A stretch of DNA of 64,000 bases from Nafulsella turpanensis ZLM-10 (GTDB lineage: Bacteria; Bacteroidota; Bacteroidia; Cytophagales; Cyclobacteriaceae), in the NCBI RefSeq assembly GCF_000346615.1, contig NZ_ANNU01000010.1:1-64000 (forward strand). Direction: 5' to 3'. Under the pieces are notes generated by a model. That model was not told the DNA's origin and did not search any database. It worked only from the letters and a program-made list of their open reading frames with translations. Position 1 is the stretch's first letter. Every line of letters starts with the position of its first letter. The translations under genes were made by a program, and so were the position numbers. Positions 16,860-26,505 of the stretch are shown one piece after another.

Positions 16860-18596
16860 TTAATAGCCATCAATCTGGGAGTAAAGCTCCGGAGCCAGGT
16901 CAATCTCCTCCTGTGGAATGGGCAGGTAAATCTGATTGCCGTTAAAGTCAAGCACCTCTCCTTCGAGGTGTGGTGCCCTCTCTACCTCTACCTCAAAGTA
17001 CCTGTCCATTACTTCCTCGACAATTCCCCAGCGCACCAGATCATAGTAGCGGTGTCCTTCCATAGCGAACTCCAGCCTGCGCTCAGTTCGTAGGGCTTCA
17101 CGTGCATATTGCTGGTTAGGGAATGGTGTATCGTAGGTGCTGATAACATAGTTGGCCGCATCGCCTGAGCCATCCAGTTTCTGCACATAGGTGCTGTTAA
17201 TGGCTCTTGACCGAACCTGGTTAATCAAATCTCTGGCTTCTTCCAAACTACCTCCTGACTCGATGAGCGCTTCGGCTTTCCATAGTAGTACATCGGCATA
17301 ACGAATGTAAATGTAGTTAAGACCAGAGGCAGCATGCGGGCCCGTACCCGGTGCGTTTATAGCCGGATCGTTCGGCGAAAGGATATGCTTTTTCCCTGAC
17401 CTTCCTTCAGGGAAAAAGGTGGAGTTTCTAATCCAGGTTTCATCAAAAACGCCTGCATCTTTCCATGGAATGCCTATTCTACCAAAAGTAAAATCAATTC
17501 TGGGATCCAATGGCTCTGTATAATCCGCACCTGTTACGATGTCATTGTTGAAGGTATCAAAAAGCGGTAGGCCTTCTTCGCTGGTTCTAAAAACATTCGC
17601 CAGGTTCTGGCTGGCCAGATAAAAACCGTCACCGGTATAAGGCCCACGAGGGCCGTTTAAAAGGTTGCTCCAGTTGTGGTTTGGAAACACTGCTCCATTC
17701 AGCTGTGCATTTCCTCTCGAGAACTGGATGGCAAAAAGCACTTCCGGTCCATTTTCTCCCTCAATAGTCGCGAGATCTTCAAATTCAGGTAAAAGTGAAT
17801 AAGGGCCTGACATTACCACATTGGCCATTTCAATGGCCTTCTGCCACTGCTCCGTCTGCACATAAAGTTTGGTTAAGTAAGCTGCAGCGGTATACTTATT
17901 TACCCTTCCATCTTCAATTTCACCCGGACCAGGTAAATTCTCATATGCAAACAACAGGTCTTCTTCAATCAACCCCCATAGCTCCTCAGAAGTATATTCT
18001 GTATTGCTTACTTCTGATGGGTTATCCTCTTCGGTTAGAAAAGGAATCCTATTGAAATCTCTTTTAAGAAGAAAATGAAAGTGGCCCCGCAATAAATGCA
18101 TCTCCCCAAGTCGAGTCTGCTTAGGATAGTCCTCTGCCTCCAGGGCTTTTATACTACTAATGGCCCTGTTGACCCGTGCAATGCCAATGACATTATTTCT
18201 CCACTTACTTAATGGAACATGAAGCCCGTCACTTTCCGGATCAGAGGGAAAAATAACACCTCTTTCCATTTGGGGTACTCCTGAGTACTCCACTGCAGCA
18301 GCTCCTTCTCCGCCGGTATAAGCATCGTCGCTTCGCACATCCATGACCCAATTCGTTACCGGTCCGGTAAAGGCATTTGCTGGGTTTATTACATTGGCCG
18401 ACAAGGCATGGTAAGCAGCTGTCACCAGTCCTTCCGTTATTTCAGGGGAGCTTAAACCTTCGGCCAGTACACCTTTAGGAGCCGGCTCCTCTATTATTTT
18501 CTCACAGCCCGTACCCAGAATGGCAATGGCAGTAAGGATTCCGATTGATTTTATAAATTTCCGCATATTAAAACTATCTATCATTTTCCTGTTCAT
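16860..18596 (-). CDS. susD: SusD/RagB-family nutrient-binding lipoprotein
   Basis: An outer-membrane lipoprotein that caps the SusC channel and binds oligosaccharide. The lipobox is ILGTGC. The start is probably the Met at 18566 (MRKFIKSIG), because the ten residues before it are polar. SusD hallmarks include the N-terminal TPR-type helices, the central repeat YLTKLYVQTEQWQKAIEMA and the C-terminal YIRYADVLLWKAEALIESGG, RRLEFAMEGHRYYDLVRWG and YLPIPQEEIDLAP. Length (568-578 residues) is typical. It overlaps susC by one base, so the pair is co-translated. Fructan as ligand is inferred from the three GH32 neighbours. Confidence 0.95.
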   Translation of the reverse strand: MNRKMIDSFNMRKFIKSIGILTAIAILGTGCEKIIEEPAPKGVLAEGLSSPEITEGLVTAAYHALSANVINPANAFTGPVTNWVMDVRSDDAYTGGEGAAAVEYSGVPQMERGVIFPSDPESDGLHVPLSKWRNNVIGIARVNRAISSIKALEAEDYPKQTRLGEMHLLRGHFHFLLKRDFNRIPFLTEEDNPSEVSNTEYTSEELWGLIEEDLLFAYENLPGPGEIEDGRVNKYTAAAYLTKLYVQTEQWQKAIEMANVVMSGPYSLLPEFEDLATIEGENGPEVLFAIQFSRGNAQLNGAVFPNHNWSNLLNGPRGPYTGDGFYLASQNLANVFRTSEEGLPLFDTFNNDIVTGADYTEPLDPRIDFTFGRIGIPWKDAGVFDETWIRNSTFFPEGRSGKKHILSPNDPAINAPGTGPHAASGLNYIYIRYADVLLWKAEALIESGGSLEEARDLINQVRSRAINSTYVQKLDGSGDAANYVISTYDTPFPNQQYAREALRTERRLEFAMEGHRYYDLVRWGIVEEVMDRYFEVEVERAPHLEGEVLDFNGNQIYLPIPQEEIDLAPELYSQIDGY

Positions 18597-21500
18597 TATA
18601 AACTTACCGTTAAGCCTACCATAAAAGTCCTTGGAAGGGGATAGAACCCTCTGTCTACCCCAAAGACATTCGCATCACCCGCAAAAGGGACTTCCGGATC
18701 CAGGCCAGAGTAGCCGGTAAGGGTAAATACATTCTGAACTTCCCCATAAAGCTGAAGAGTGGATTTTTCAGAAAGGCCTACCGGAAGGTTATAACCTAAA
18801 CGAACGCTTCTCAGGCGAATGAAGGAAGCATCCTCCACGAAATAAGAAGAAGGCCGCCTTTCATTGTTGGTAGCGCTCAGTTGAGGCGCAGGAATGGCAG
18901 AAGAGGTGTTTTGCGGGCTCCAGGCGTCAAGGATCCTCCTTCCAACATTGAAGTTCGGTTCAAAGAAATCCGTGTTCTGGCGGGTATAATTATAAACTTC
19001 ATTTCCTTTGGATGCATACAGGAAGAAAGAGAAATTTAATCTTTTATAATTCAGGCTGGAGTTCAGACCAATGGTAAAATCAGGATTTGGACTTCCTAAA
19101 TAAGTACGATCCAAATCATCAATCACTCCATCTTCATTCAGATCTGCATACCTGATTCTTCCCGGCGCTTTTCCTGGCTGCTCAGCATGCTGTTCAACCT
19201 GCGTTTCATCCTGAAAGATGCCATCAGCCACCCATCCGTAAAAAGAGGCAAACGGATAACCTGTAGCTGCCCTGGAATCTCCATCAAGATTGAAATACTG
19301 CTCACCGTAAATGCCTGTTGCCCCTACGCCTGGCCCCAGGCTTACCACTGTATTAGTATACCTGGAAAACTGTAGCTGATTGGTAAGACTGAAGTCATCA
19401 CCATTACCAGTATAAAAGTGTGTGATGTTCAGGTCAATCCCGTTATTCTCTACTGAGGCGGTATTTTTCGGAGGTGCCCCTCCCTCTCCTTCCGCGGCAA
19501 TAACTGGAGGGTGGGTTAAAATGTCGTCAGTCCGTTTGATATAATAATCAAAACCTACTTCAACGCTATTTTCGAAGAAAGTGGCATCAAAGCCGACATT
19601 GGCCTGCGTGGTGGTTTCCCATCTAAGGTCAAGATTACCCCGCTGAACGACAATCAGACCTGGTGAAACCGTTGTATTGTCCCCGTTCAGATCATAATCT
19701 GCCCTGTCCGGATTTAACCCAAAAGTAGAGTAAATAGCGTATGGAGCAATATTCTGATTTCCCTGCTGCCCCCAGCTGCCTCTTAACTTAAATCGGTTGA
19801 TCCAGTCCGACTCAAACAGGGCACTGGCAAATTCCTCCTCATCAAGTATCCACCCTGCAGAAAAGGCTGGAAAAAGGCCGGAGGTTTTCAGGCGGGAGGA
19901 CTGATCGTGTCGCAGGGTCGCTGACACCAGATATTTTCCATTTAAAGTATAGTCCAGTTTGCCAAAATAAGACAGTAAAGCCCAGTCTAATTCGCCCCCT
20001 CTATTAGTACTGCTTTCGGCATTACCGGATCCGATTTGAACAAAATTGGGATCTTCAATGGTATATCCACTCCTTCCGGCTCCCAGGTCCCGAAAGTTGT
20101 ACCGGACTGCCTCATGTCCTAACAAGGCTTTGAAGCTATGACGCATCGTATTAAAAGAATATTCAGCAGTATTAATCCATGTACTGGTGAGCCCCTCTCC
20201 AAAATTATTGTTGTAAATAGCTTCTTCCCGCATAAAGCCCCCCTCCTGGAAAGTGGGTGCAAAATGTCGGGCAAAGAAGTTGGAATAATCTATTCCTAGG
20301 TTGGTCTTTAGTAAAAGATCATGAAAATCATTTTCGCCGGCAATGAGCTCCAGCACATCTGCCTCAAGGTAGGCATTTCCAAATATGCGCCAGCTTGTTG
20401 AATTATTGTTTTTATTTCTATCTAATTCAGCTACCGGATTAATGGCATTTGGGAAAGCCAAGCCACCCACAAAGGTGTTGCCCCCTGCAAAATTTCCATC
20501 AGTATCATAAACCGGTAAGGCAGGGTGCTGGCGAATCACCTGATATGGAATCCCACCCTGAGTATCCTGGGTTCCTGTTTGCACCTGGTCTGTCCAGCTT
20601 AGGGAAAGATTCTCCCCCATCCGAAGCCATGGCTGTAAATGGTAAGATGAGTTAATTCTGCCGGTTAAACGGTCATAGTACGTGGTACTGATTACCCCCT
20701 CCTGATCAAAGTAAGAAAATCCCAGGCTGTAATTACCCTTCTCTGTACCTGAGTTTACATTCACAAAATATTGATTATTCTGGGCTACCTGATAAACAGC
20801 ATCAGCCCAATTGGTGCCTTCCGGGCTAAACTGATAAAACTGATCTGTGCCTGGCACTTCAAAAGGAGTGATTACCACCTCAGGGCTTTCAACTCGTCCT
20901 CCGTAAATACCAATATTGGGCGTCCTGTTGCTATTTTGTGCAGCAAGCCAATACAACTCCCCCCACTCCTGTGCATTCAGTACTTCTACCGTATTAGCCA
21001 GTGTCTGAAGGCCTCTCACCACCCCGGCATCAATGTTTAAACTTTCTCCTCTTCCTTTTTTGGTGGTGATAACTACAACACCAGCTGCAGAGCGGGAGCC
21101 ATAAATAGAGGCGGCAGCGGCATCCTTCAGTACCTGAATACTTTCAATATCGTTAGGATTCAGGTTGTCCAATGGCTCAGCGGTCGGAATTCCATCCACT
21201 ACATAAAGTGGGGTATTATTATTTAAAGTCGTAATACCCCTGATACGTAACTGGGTCCTCCCGGAGCCAGGTTGCCCGTCTTGGGAAACAGTAACACCCG
21301 CAACCCTGCCTTGTAATCCCTGCAAAACATTGGCATAAGGAACAGTGCCCATTTCTTCCACATCTACCACCGACACCGCCCCGGTTACGTCTTTCTTCTT
21401 TTGGGTAGTGTATCCCATTACCACCACTTCCTCTAGAGAGGCGGTAGATGGCACCAGAGCAATATTCAGTTTAGATTGGCTCCCGATCTCTACCCTTTGC

Positions 21501-21733
21501 GGTTTAAAGCCTATAAAAGATATCACCAAAGCTTTTCCGGGTTCTGCCTGAAGAATAAAATTTCCTTCTACATCAGTAACTGTACCCGTTCTTGTGCCTT
21601 CTACTCTTACTGTGGCACCAGGCAGGGGCTCTCCTGTTTCAGCATCCGTTACCGTCCCGCTGATTCTTGACTCCTGTGCCATGAGGGGGGACCCTAGTAT
21701 GAACATTAGCAAAATGAGTATTCGTGTTTTCAT
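18596..21733 (-). CDS. susC: SusC/RagA-family TonB-dependent outer-membrane transporter
   Basis: A 1045-residue TonB-dependent transporter. After a signal peptide (MKTRILILLMFILGSPLMAQ) come a carboxypeptidase-regulatory-like domain (ISGTVTDAETGEPLPGATV, 24-100), the plug domain with the SusC signature PLYVVDGIPT and IESIQVLKDAAAASIYGSRSAAGVVVITTKKG, and a long beta-barrel ending in an aromatic-poor strand (FMVGLTVSL). It energises uptake of fructo-oligosaccharides through TonB. No extra STN or FecR-type domain is present, so sigma/anti-sigma control is unlikely. It lies 84 bp after the MFS gene and directly before susD. Substrate is inferred from the locus. Confidence 0.96.
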   Translation of the reverse strand: MKTRILILLMFILGSPLMAQESRISGTVTDAETGEPLPGATVRVEGTRTGTVTDVEGNFILQAEPGKALVISFIGFKPQRVEIGSQSKLNIALVPSTASLEEVVVMGYTTQKKKDVTGAVSVVDVEEMGTVPYANVLQGLQGRVAGVTVSQDGQPGSGRTQLRIRGITTLNNNTPLYVVDGIPTAEPLDNLNPNDIESIQVLKDAAAASIYGSRSAAGVVVITTKKGRGESLNIDAGVVRGLQTLANTVEVLNAQEWGELYWLAAQNSNRTPNIGIYGGRVESPEVVITPFEVPGTDQFYQFSPEGTNWADAVYQVAQNNQYFVNVNSGTEKGNYSLGFSYFDQEGVISTTYYDRLTGRINSSYHLQPWLRMGENLSLSWTDQVQTGTQDTQGGIPYQVIRQHPALPVYDTDGNFAGGNTFVGGLAFPNAINPVAELDRNKNNNSTSWRIFGNAYLEADVLELIAGENDFHDLLLKTNLGIDYSNFFARHFAPTFQEGGFMREEAIYNNNFGEGLTSTWINTAEYSFNTMRHSFKALLGHEAVRYNFRDLGAGRSGYTIEDPNFVQIGSGNAESSTNRGGELDWALLSYFGKLDYTLNGKYLVSATLRHDQSSRLKTSGLFPAFSAGWILDEEEFASALFESDWINRFKLRGSWGQQGNQNIAPYAIYSTFGLNPDRADYDLNGDNTTVSPGLIVVQRGNLDLRWETTTQANVGFDATFFENSVEVGFDYYIKRTDDILTHPPVIAAEGEGGAPPKNTASVENNGIDLNITHFYTGNGDDFSLTNQLQFSRYTNTVVSLGPGVGATGIYGEQYFNLDGDSRAATGYPFASFYGWVADGIFQDETQVEQHAEQPGKAPGRIRYADLNEDGVIDDLDRTYLGSPNPDFTIGLNSSLNYKRLNFSFFLYASKGNEVYNYTRQNTDFFEPNFNVGRRILDAWSPQNTSSAIPAPQLSATNNERRPSSYFVEDASFIRLRSVRLGYNLPVGLSEKSTLQLYGEVQNVFTLTGYSGLDPEVPFAGDANVFGVDRGFYPLPRTFMVGLTVSL

Positions 21734-21817
21734 AGCATTTTTTTTACAGATTCATATTCTACCCTATTTACAGCCAGTAAATCAGGCTGCTCATCTTTAA
21801 ACCTTCGTGAGCACCCA

Positions 21818-23191
21818 TCAAGTCACAGCATTTCCCACCTTTTGCACCTTTTTCTCCTGTACCGTTTTGAGCTCCATCCTTCCAATTTCTTCAAGAGACG
21901 TACCTTTCGTTTCAGGCATCATCTTCCAGACAAACACCAGCTGCAATATCATCATTAGACTAAATATCATGAAGGTATTCCCCCCGCCAAGCGTCGCCGC
22001 AATGTAAGGGAACGTAAATGCAATGACCGCTGCCATCAGCCAGTGGGTAAAACTTCCAAGGGCCTGGCCGCTGGCTCTGACGCTATTCGGAAAAATTTCA
22101 GAAATAAACACCCAGATTACTGCTCCCTGTGACATGGCAAAAAAGGCAATGTAAACGAATAGGCAAATAGGAACAAAGATGCCGTTAAAGTTCTCTGCAT
22201 AAAAAGCCTGGGCAACAAGTCCAAGGGTAAGGATAAGACCAAAGGAACCGATTAGCATCAGCTTCCGGCGGCCGGCACGGTCAATCAGGTATAAACCCAC
22301 CATGGTGAAGACAAGGTTTACCAATCCGATTCCAGCTGAAGATAGAAGAGCCGATTCTTTTCCAAGACCGGTCATCTCAAAAATCCGGGGCGCATAATAG
22401 ATGATAGCATTAATACCTGACAGCTGGTTAAAGAGCGCAAAGAGAATGGCCAGGGTCACTGGCAGACGGTACTGTTTGGTAAAAAGCCTGGATTTGGTTA
22501 CGCTGGCCTGCTGCTGATGGTCTGCAGCCACGATGGCCTTCAGTTCTGCATCAGCGGTAGCCGGATTGATTTGGGCAAGGACACTTCTTGCTTCTTCCAT
22601 CGCTCTTCTTTTAACCACCAGCCAACGTGGGCTTCGGGGCACCAAAAGCATCAGTCCGACAAATATGGCTGCCGGGAAGGCCTCCACACCCAGCATCCAG
22701 CGCCAGGGAGCTTGCCCTGCATCCTTCAGCAGGTAGTTCGACAAATAGGCAACCAGAATACCTAGTACTATATTGAACTGGAACATAGCCACCATTTTAC
22801 CTCTGGACTTTGCCGGTGCAATTTCGCTGATATACATAGGAGCGGCTACAGAAGATGCTCCCACCCCTAAACCTCCGATAAAGCGGAAGAATAAAAAAGA
22901 GTACCAATCAAAAGCAATGGCAGAGCCTATGGCAGAAGCTAAGTATAAAACCCCTATCCAAAAGAGGGTTTTCTTCCTTCCTATCGCATCTGAAGGAATA
23001 CCCCCGAAAAGCGCACCTACCACTGTACCTATTAAGGCTATACTTACTGTAAAACCATGTTCAAAAACACTCAGGTTCCACACTTCCTGGATTGCCTGTT
23101 CCGCTCCTGAGATAACAGCTGTATCAAATCCGAAGAGGAAGCCTCCCAGCGCCACCGTTATTGACCAAAATAAAATTTTACCATTCTTCAT
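21818..23191 (-). CDS. MFS sugar porter (sugar/H+ symporter type)
   Basis: A 457-residue 12-helix inner-membrane transporter of the sugar porter family. Family signatures include GGFLFGFDTAVISGAE in helix 1, the loop motif GRKKTLFWIG, RFIGGLGVGASSVAAPMYISEIAP, PRSPRWLVVKRR after helix 6, the QQLSGINAIIYYAP-like helix 7 (NQLSGINAIIYYAP), and PETKGTSLEEI near the end. It is the first gene of the operon, and the LacI operator lies 119-136 bp before its start. In this locus it most likely imports fructose or a short fructo-oligosaccharide from the periplasm before fructokinase traps it. Confidence 0.93.
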   Translation of the reverse strand: MKNGKILFWSITVALGGFLFGFDTAVISGAEQAIQEVWNLSVFEHGFTVSIALIGTVVGALFGGIPSDAIGRKKTLFWIGVLYLASAIGSAIAFDWYSFLFFRFIGGLGVGASSVAAPMYISEIAPAKSRGKMVAMFQFNIVLGILVAYLSNYLLKDAGQAPWRWMLGVEAFPAAIFVGLMLLVPRSPRWLVVKRRAMEEARSVLAQINPATADAELKAIVAADHQQQASVTKSRLFTKQYRLPVTLAILFALFNQLSGINAIIYYAPRIFEMTGLGKESALLSSAGIGLVNLVFTMVGLYLIDRAGRRKLMLIGSFGLILTLGLVAQAFYAENFNGIFVPICLFVYIAFFAMSQGAVIWVFISEIFPNSVRASGQALGSFTHWLMAAVIAFTFPYIAATLGGGNTFMIFSLMMILQLVFVWKMMPETKGTSLEEIGRMELKTVQEKKVQKVGNAVT

Positions 23192-23278
23192 TTTATATTC
23201 GCTTTATTTTACATCCAAGGTATATCAAAGCCTGAAAAATGTGTTGCAGGAATATTTCTAAATAATTTAAAATCTTAT

Positions 23279-23292
23279 CATTTCATGAAATG
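23279..23292. promoter_or_regulatory. 14-bp perfect palindrome upstream of the fructan operon
   Basis: CATTTCATGAAATG reads the same on both strands and lies 88-101 bp before the porter start, between that gene and the LacI operator. It could be a second regulator site, for instance for the hybrid sensor's AraC domain, but AraC-type sites are usually direct repeats. The binder is unknown. Confidence 0.35.
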
Positions 23293-23309
23293 GACGACAA
23301 ATCCCAACT

Positions 23310-23327
23310 GCTGCAAACGATTGCAGC
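23310..23327. promoter_or_regulatory. LacI-family operator of the fructan operon
   Basis: GCTGCAAACGATTGCAGC contains TGCAAACGATTGCA, a full match to the general LacI/PurR-family consensus TGNAANCGNTTNCA, and the symmetry extends two bases further on each side. Only the free N positions break the palindrome. It lies upstream of the ten-gene fructan operon whose last gene is a LacI regulator, so that protein is the obvious binder. The spacing of 119-136 bp to the start leaves room for a promoter between. Confidence 0.8.
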
Positions 23328-23730
23328 GATTTATCCTCAAAAATGATAAAGGAAGGCTTTCACTTTTGTACCATTCTTTCGAAATCGTTTCATTATTACC
23401 TTCTAAGGTGGTTATGGCAGGTATCCCTGGGGTGGAAGGGAGCGTTAGGCATTTGAAAACCACCATCTCTAAGGGGCAAGCTTGATTATTGGAAGGCTAA
23501 AAATAGAGGAGGGTAGAAGCCACAGGAGGAGAAACAATAAAAAAGAAGGAGAAGACAAAGTAGCCTTACCTTCTTCCTCTCTCTTTTGATCTTTCTTCCC
23601 GATCCATGGACAAAAAGTAGGAACCAGACTGTGTTCCAAGCACAGCTGTCATGCAATCAGGCTAGACAGAAAACAGAAAGAAATCCTTTATTTTTTAGTG
23701 AGGAGAATGGCTGGCAAACCTACCTACCCA

Positions 23731-26505
23731 CTAATCCTTCACCAGATGGGTCGCCCTGTATTCAGAAGGGCTTATCTGAAAGTGATTTTTAAAAGCAGTG
23801 GAAAAATAAGCCGGTGAGGAGAACCCTACTTCATAGGCAATCTCTGAAATATTCATTTCACTGTTCAGCAGGAAGTGTTTGGCCTTTTTTAATCTTACCT
23901 TTACCACATACTCATTTACCGGATATCCAAGCAGAGCCTTCACCTTTCGGTACACTTGTACCTTTGACATGCCTAAGCTTTCCGCAATGTCATTGGCATT
24001 CAGGGCAGTATTGGACAAATTCTTTTCAACCACCGCCAGGAATTCATTCACAAACTTTTTGTCCAGCTGTTTTGGAACCACGGCCTGCTTCGCTTCTGCT
24101 GGAATTTCGCAGCTGTAATGGTCCCGAAGCATTTCCCTGCTTTTAATCAAGCCTTTTATTCTTTCATAAAGATAGGCAAAGCTAAAAGGTTTCGTTACAT
24201 ACATATCGGCTCCAGACTGCACTCCTTCTATCTTTTGCTCTACAGAATCCTTTGCCGTAAGCAGAATCACAGGTATATGCGAAGTTCTTTTGTCATTCTT
24301 TAATTCGGATGTTAGTTGCAGTCCATCCATACCCGGCATCATTACATCAGAAATAATTAGATCTGGTACAGTATCAAAAGCCATGCTAAGGCCAAGCGTG
24401 CCATCAGCGGCATCTACCACATTAAACTCCTTTTGCAAGCGCTTCTTCAGGAAAGCCCTCAATTCTACATTATCTTCAACAAGGAGAATAGTTTTATCTT
24501 TCCTGTGAAGAGCTTTGGTGCTTAATTCTTCAGATTCTAAGAGATCATCAGGCTCTTCGTTTCCGCTGGAAAGTAAAGCATCGAGCATAGGCTCCAGTGT
24601 TTCGGAAGCAGGTAGAATAATTTCTTCCTCCCGGAGATGTTCTTTACCCAATGGAAGCGAAACAATAAATTTTGTCCCCTTCCACTTCTCACTCACCACA
24701 GCAATTTCCCCTTTGTGCAGGTCTACCAACTCTTTTGATAAAGCCAGGCCTAAGCCAGTACTCAGGTTACTATAAACTTCTCCGGTATAAAAACGGTCGA
24801 AAGCATTTTTCACATGTTCCTCACTCATGCCCCTTCCATTATCCTCTACCATAATTATCACTTTATCATACGTATCGGACAATTCAATAGTGACAGACAC
24901 CTTTCCTCCATCTTTGGTATACTTAAAGGCATTTGACAACAGGTTAAAGAGAATCTTGTCCAGTTTATCTGAATCAAAATACACCTTCAGGGACTCCACC
25001 TGGCTGTTAACGGAAAAATCTATCTTGCGCTTTCGGCTTTCCCTGCTAAAAGAGGCGCTAATCTCTTTAATAAAACCAACAACATCCTTTTCAGCAACCT
25101 GCAGTTTCATCTTCTGATTTTCAATCTTACGGAAATCCATCAGCTGATTTACGAGATTCAGCAGTCGGAGGGCATTACTTTTTACCAGCTGCAAATCCTT
25201 TTTCATTTCCGCTGAAACACTGCCTCTGAGCATATCATCTACCGGCCCGATAATCAGGGTCAAAGGAGTGCGGAATTCATGCGAAATATTCGTAAAAAAC
25301 TTAAATTTGGCCTCCGTCGCTTTATCCGCCTTCCTGGCCATACGGGCTAATTCATTCCGCTGATGAATCACTTCCTTATTTTTGGCACTGAGTTCTTTAT
25401 TCATTTCCTGCTTCTCCTTAAGCGAAAGTAAGGCTAAGGCACCCAGTACGATAATGACTAGCAAGGCTGCAGACAAAAAGTACAACAGGATACGCTGGTT
25501 CTGGTAAACTTCTATCTGCTTCTGAATTTTCCCCTGTTGTCTTTCAATGCTGCTTTGCTGACTCAGGATTTTATCTGTTTGCTGCTTCATAATGTGCACG
25601 TTCCGTCCATCAATCAACGTACTACTCAGCATATTTTCCTTTTCGTAAGGTTCATGGTACAGGATTTTACGGGCCAACCGAATCACTTCTTCCCCGCCGG
25701 TCGGGTATAAGAAGGTGGCGTCCAGAATACCATCCTCCACAAATTGCAAACCACCATTAGGCCCACTAAGACCGTCCACCCCAACAAAAATCATTTCATC
25801 TTCCTGCTGGATGCTCTTTAAATATTCGAAGGTGCCTAAGGCCATCACATCATTGTGGGCGAAAACTAGATCAATCTGTTTATTTTGATGGTAAAAGTCT
25901 GGAAACTTTTCCTTGGCGATATCTTTTTCCCATTCTCCTGGTACTTCCGCCACGATCTTAATATCTTTAAAATCCTTTAACGCACTGGTAAAGCCATTAT
26001 GCCTGTCTACAGCGGGAGAAGAGCCTTTAAGACCCCATACCTCCAGAATACGCCCTTTCCCCTTTAACAATTCCCCTACATAATTCCCTGCCAGTCGACC
26101 AATCTCAAAGTTATTGGCCCCAACGTAGGCAGTGTACAAGGAGGAAGAGGTTCTCCTATCCACAATAATCACTGGAATACCCTTTTCAAAGGCCTCTTCG
26201 ACCAATGGTGTAATGGGGGCAGCTTCATTAGGGGAAACGATAAGTAAATCTACCTTCTGATCTATAAACTCCCTAATATGCTGCTGCTGAAGGCTGGTGC
26301 TATTTCGGGCATCTTTTATTACAAGCTCCAGTTCGGGGTAAAATGATAGTTCCCGTTTCATCTCACTATGCATGGCTTTCCTCCAAGCATCTCCCCCTGT
26401 ACACTGGGCAAAGCCAATGACCAACTGCTTCTCCTCCTGCCCTTGGCTACAGGAAAACAGGAAAAGTAGCATAAACAAATTAATGATAGTTGTTAACTTC
26501 ATCAT
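23731..26505 (-). CDS. Hybrid two-component sensor with periplasmic sugar-binding domain and AraC output
   Basis: A one-polypeptide sensor-regulator of the Bacteroidota HTCS type, about 924 residues from the start at 26505 (MMKLTTIINLF, a signal sequence ending in LFSCSQG); the longer frame to 26592 adds 29 residues of non-signal sequence. Order: type-I periplasmic-binding domain (about 25-315, starting LVIGFAQCTGGDAWR), a membrane helix (LLYFLSAALLVIIVLGALALL), HisKA with phosphoacceptor His in SHEFRTPLTLI, HATPase with DNGRGMS and GLGLALSKEL, a receiver (DLIISDVMMPGMDG) and an AraC DNA-binding domain (IAYEVGFSSPAYFSTAFKNHF). The binding domain resembles ribose/fructose sensors, so it probably detects a monosaccharide such as fructose in the periplasm. 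It has its own transcript, 539 bp upstream of the operon it likely activates. Confidence 0.94.
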   Translation of the reverse strand: MMKLTTIINLFMLLFLFSCSQGQEEKQLVIGFAQCTGGDAWRKAMHSEMKRELSFYPELELVIKDARNSTSLQQQHIREFIDQKVDLLIVSPNEAAPITPLVEEAFEKGIPVIIVDRRTSSSLYTAYVGANNFEIGRLAGNYVGELLKGKGRILEVWGLKGSSPAVDRHNGFTSALKDFKDIKIVAEVPGEWEKDIAKEKFPDFYHQNKQIDLVFAHNDVMALGTFEYLKSIQQEDEMIFVGVDGLSGPNGGLQFVEDGILDATFLYPTGGEEVIRLARKILYHEPYEKENMLSSTLIDGRNVHIMKQQTDKILSQQSSIERQQGKIQKQIEVYQNQRILLYFLSAALLVIIVLGALALLSLKEKQEMNKELSAKNKEVIHQRNELARMARKADKATEAKFKFFTNISHEFRTPLTLIIGPVDDMLRGSVSAEMKKDLQLVKSNALRLLNLVNQLMDFRKIENQKMKLQVAEKDVVGFIKEISASFSRESRKRKIDFSVNSQVESLKVYFDSDKLDKILFNLLSNAFKYTKDGGKVSVTIELSDTYDKVIIMVEDNGRGMSEEHVKNAFDRFYTGEVYSNLSTGLGLALSKELVDLHKGEIAVVSEKWKGTKFIVSLPLGKEHLREEEIILPASETLEPMLDALLSSGNEEPDDLLESEELSTKALHRKDKTILLVEDNVELRAFLKKRLQKEFNVVDAADGTLGLSMAFDTVPDLIISDVMMPGMDGLQLTSELKNDKRTSHIPVILLTAKDSVEQKIEGVQSGADMYVTKPFSFAYLYERIKGLIKSREMLRDHYSCEIPAEAKQAVVPKQLDKKFVNEFLAVVEKNLSNTALNANDIAESLGMSKVQVYRKVKALLGYPVNEYVVKVRLKKAKHFLLNSEMNISEIAYEVGFSSPAYFSTAFKNHFQISPSEYRATHLVKD

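Larger units (their letters stand above)
23192..23730. other. Intergenic regulatory region between the sugar porter and the hybrid sensor
   Basis: No gene is supported. The half near the porter contains a 14-bp perfect palindrome CATTTCATGAAATG (23279-23292), the LacI-type operator (23310-23327) and a weaker operator-like word TCGAAATCGTTTCA (23379-23392). The half near the sensor gene is purine-rich and holds AAGAAGG/CCTTCTT words that could form a weak hairpin. I see no clear terminator. Confidence 0.5.
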
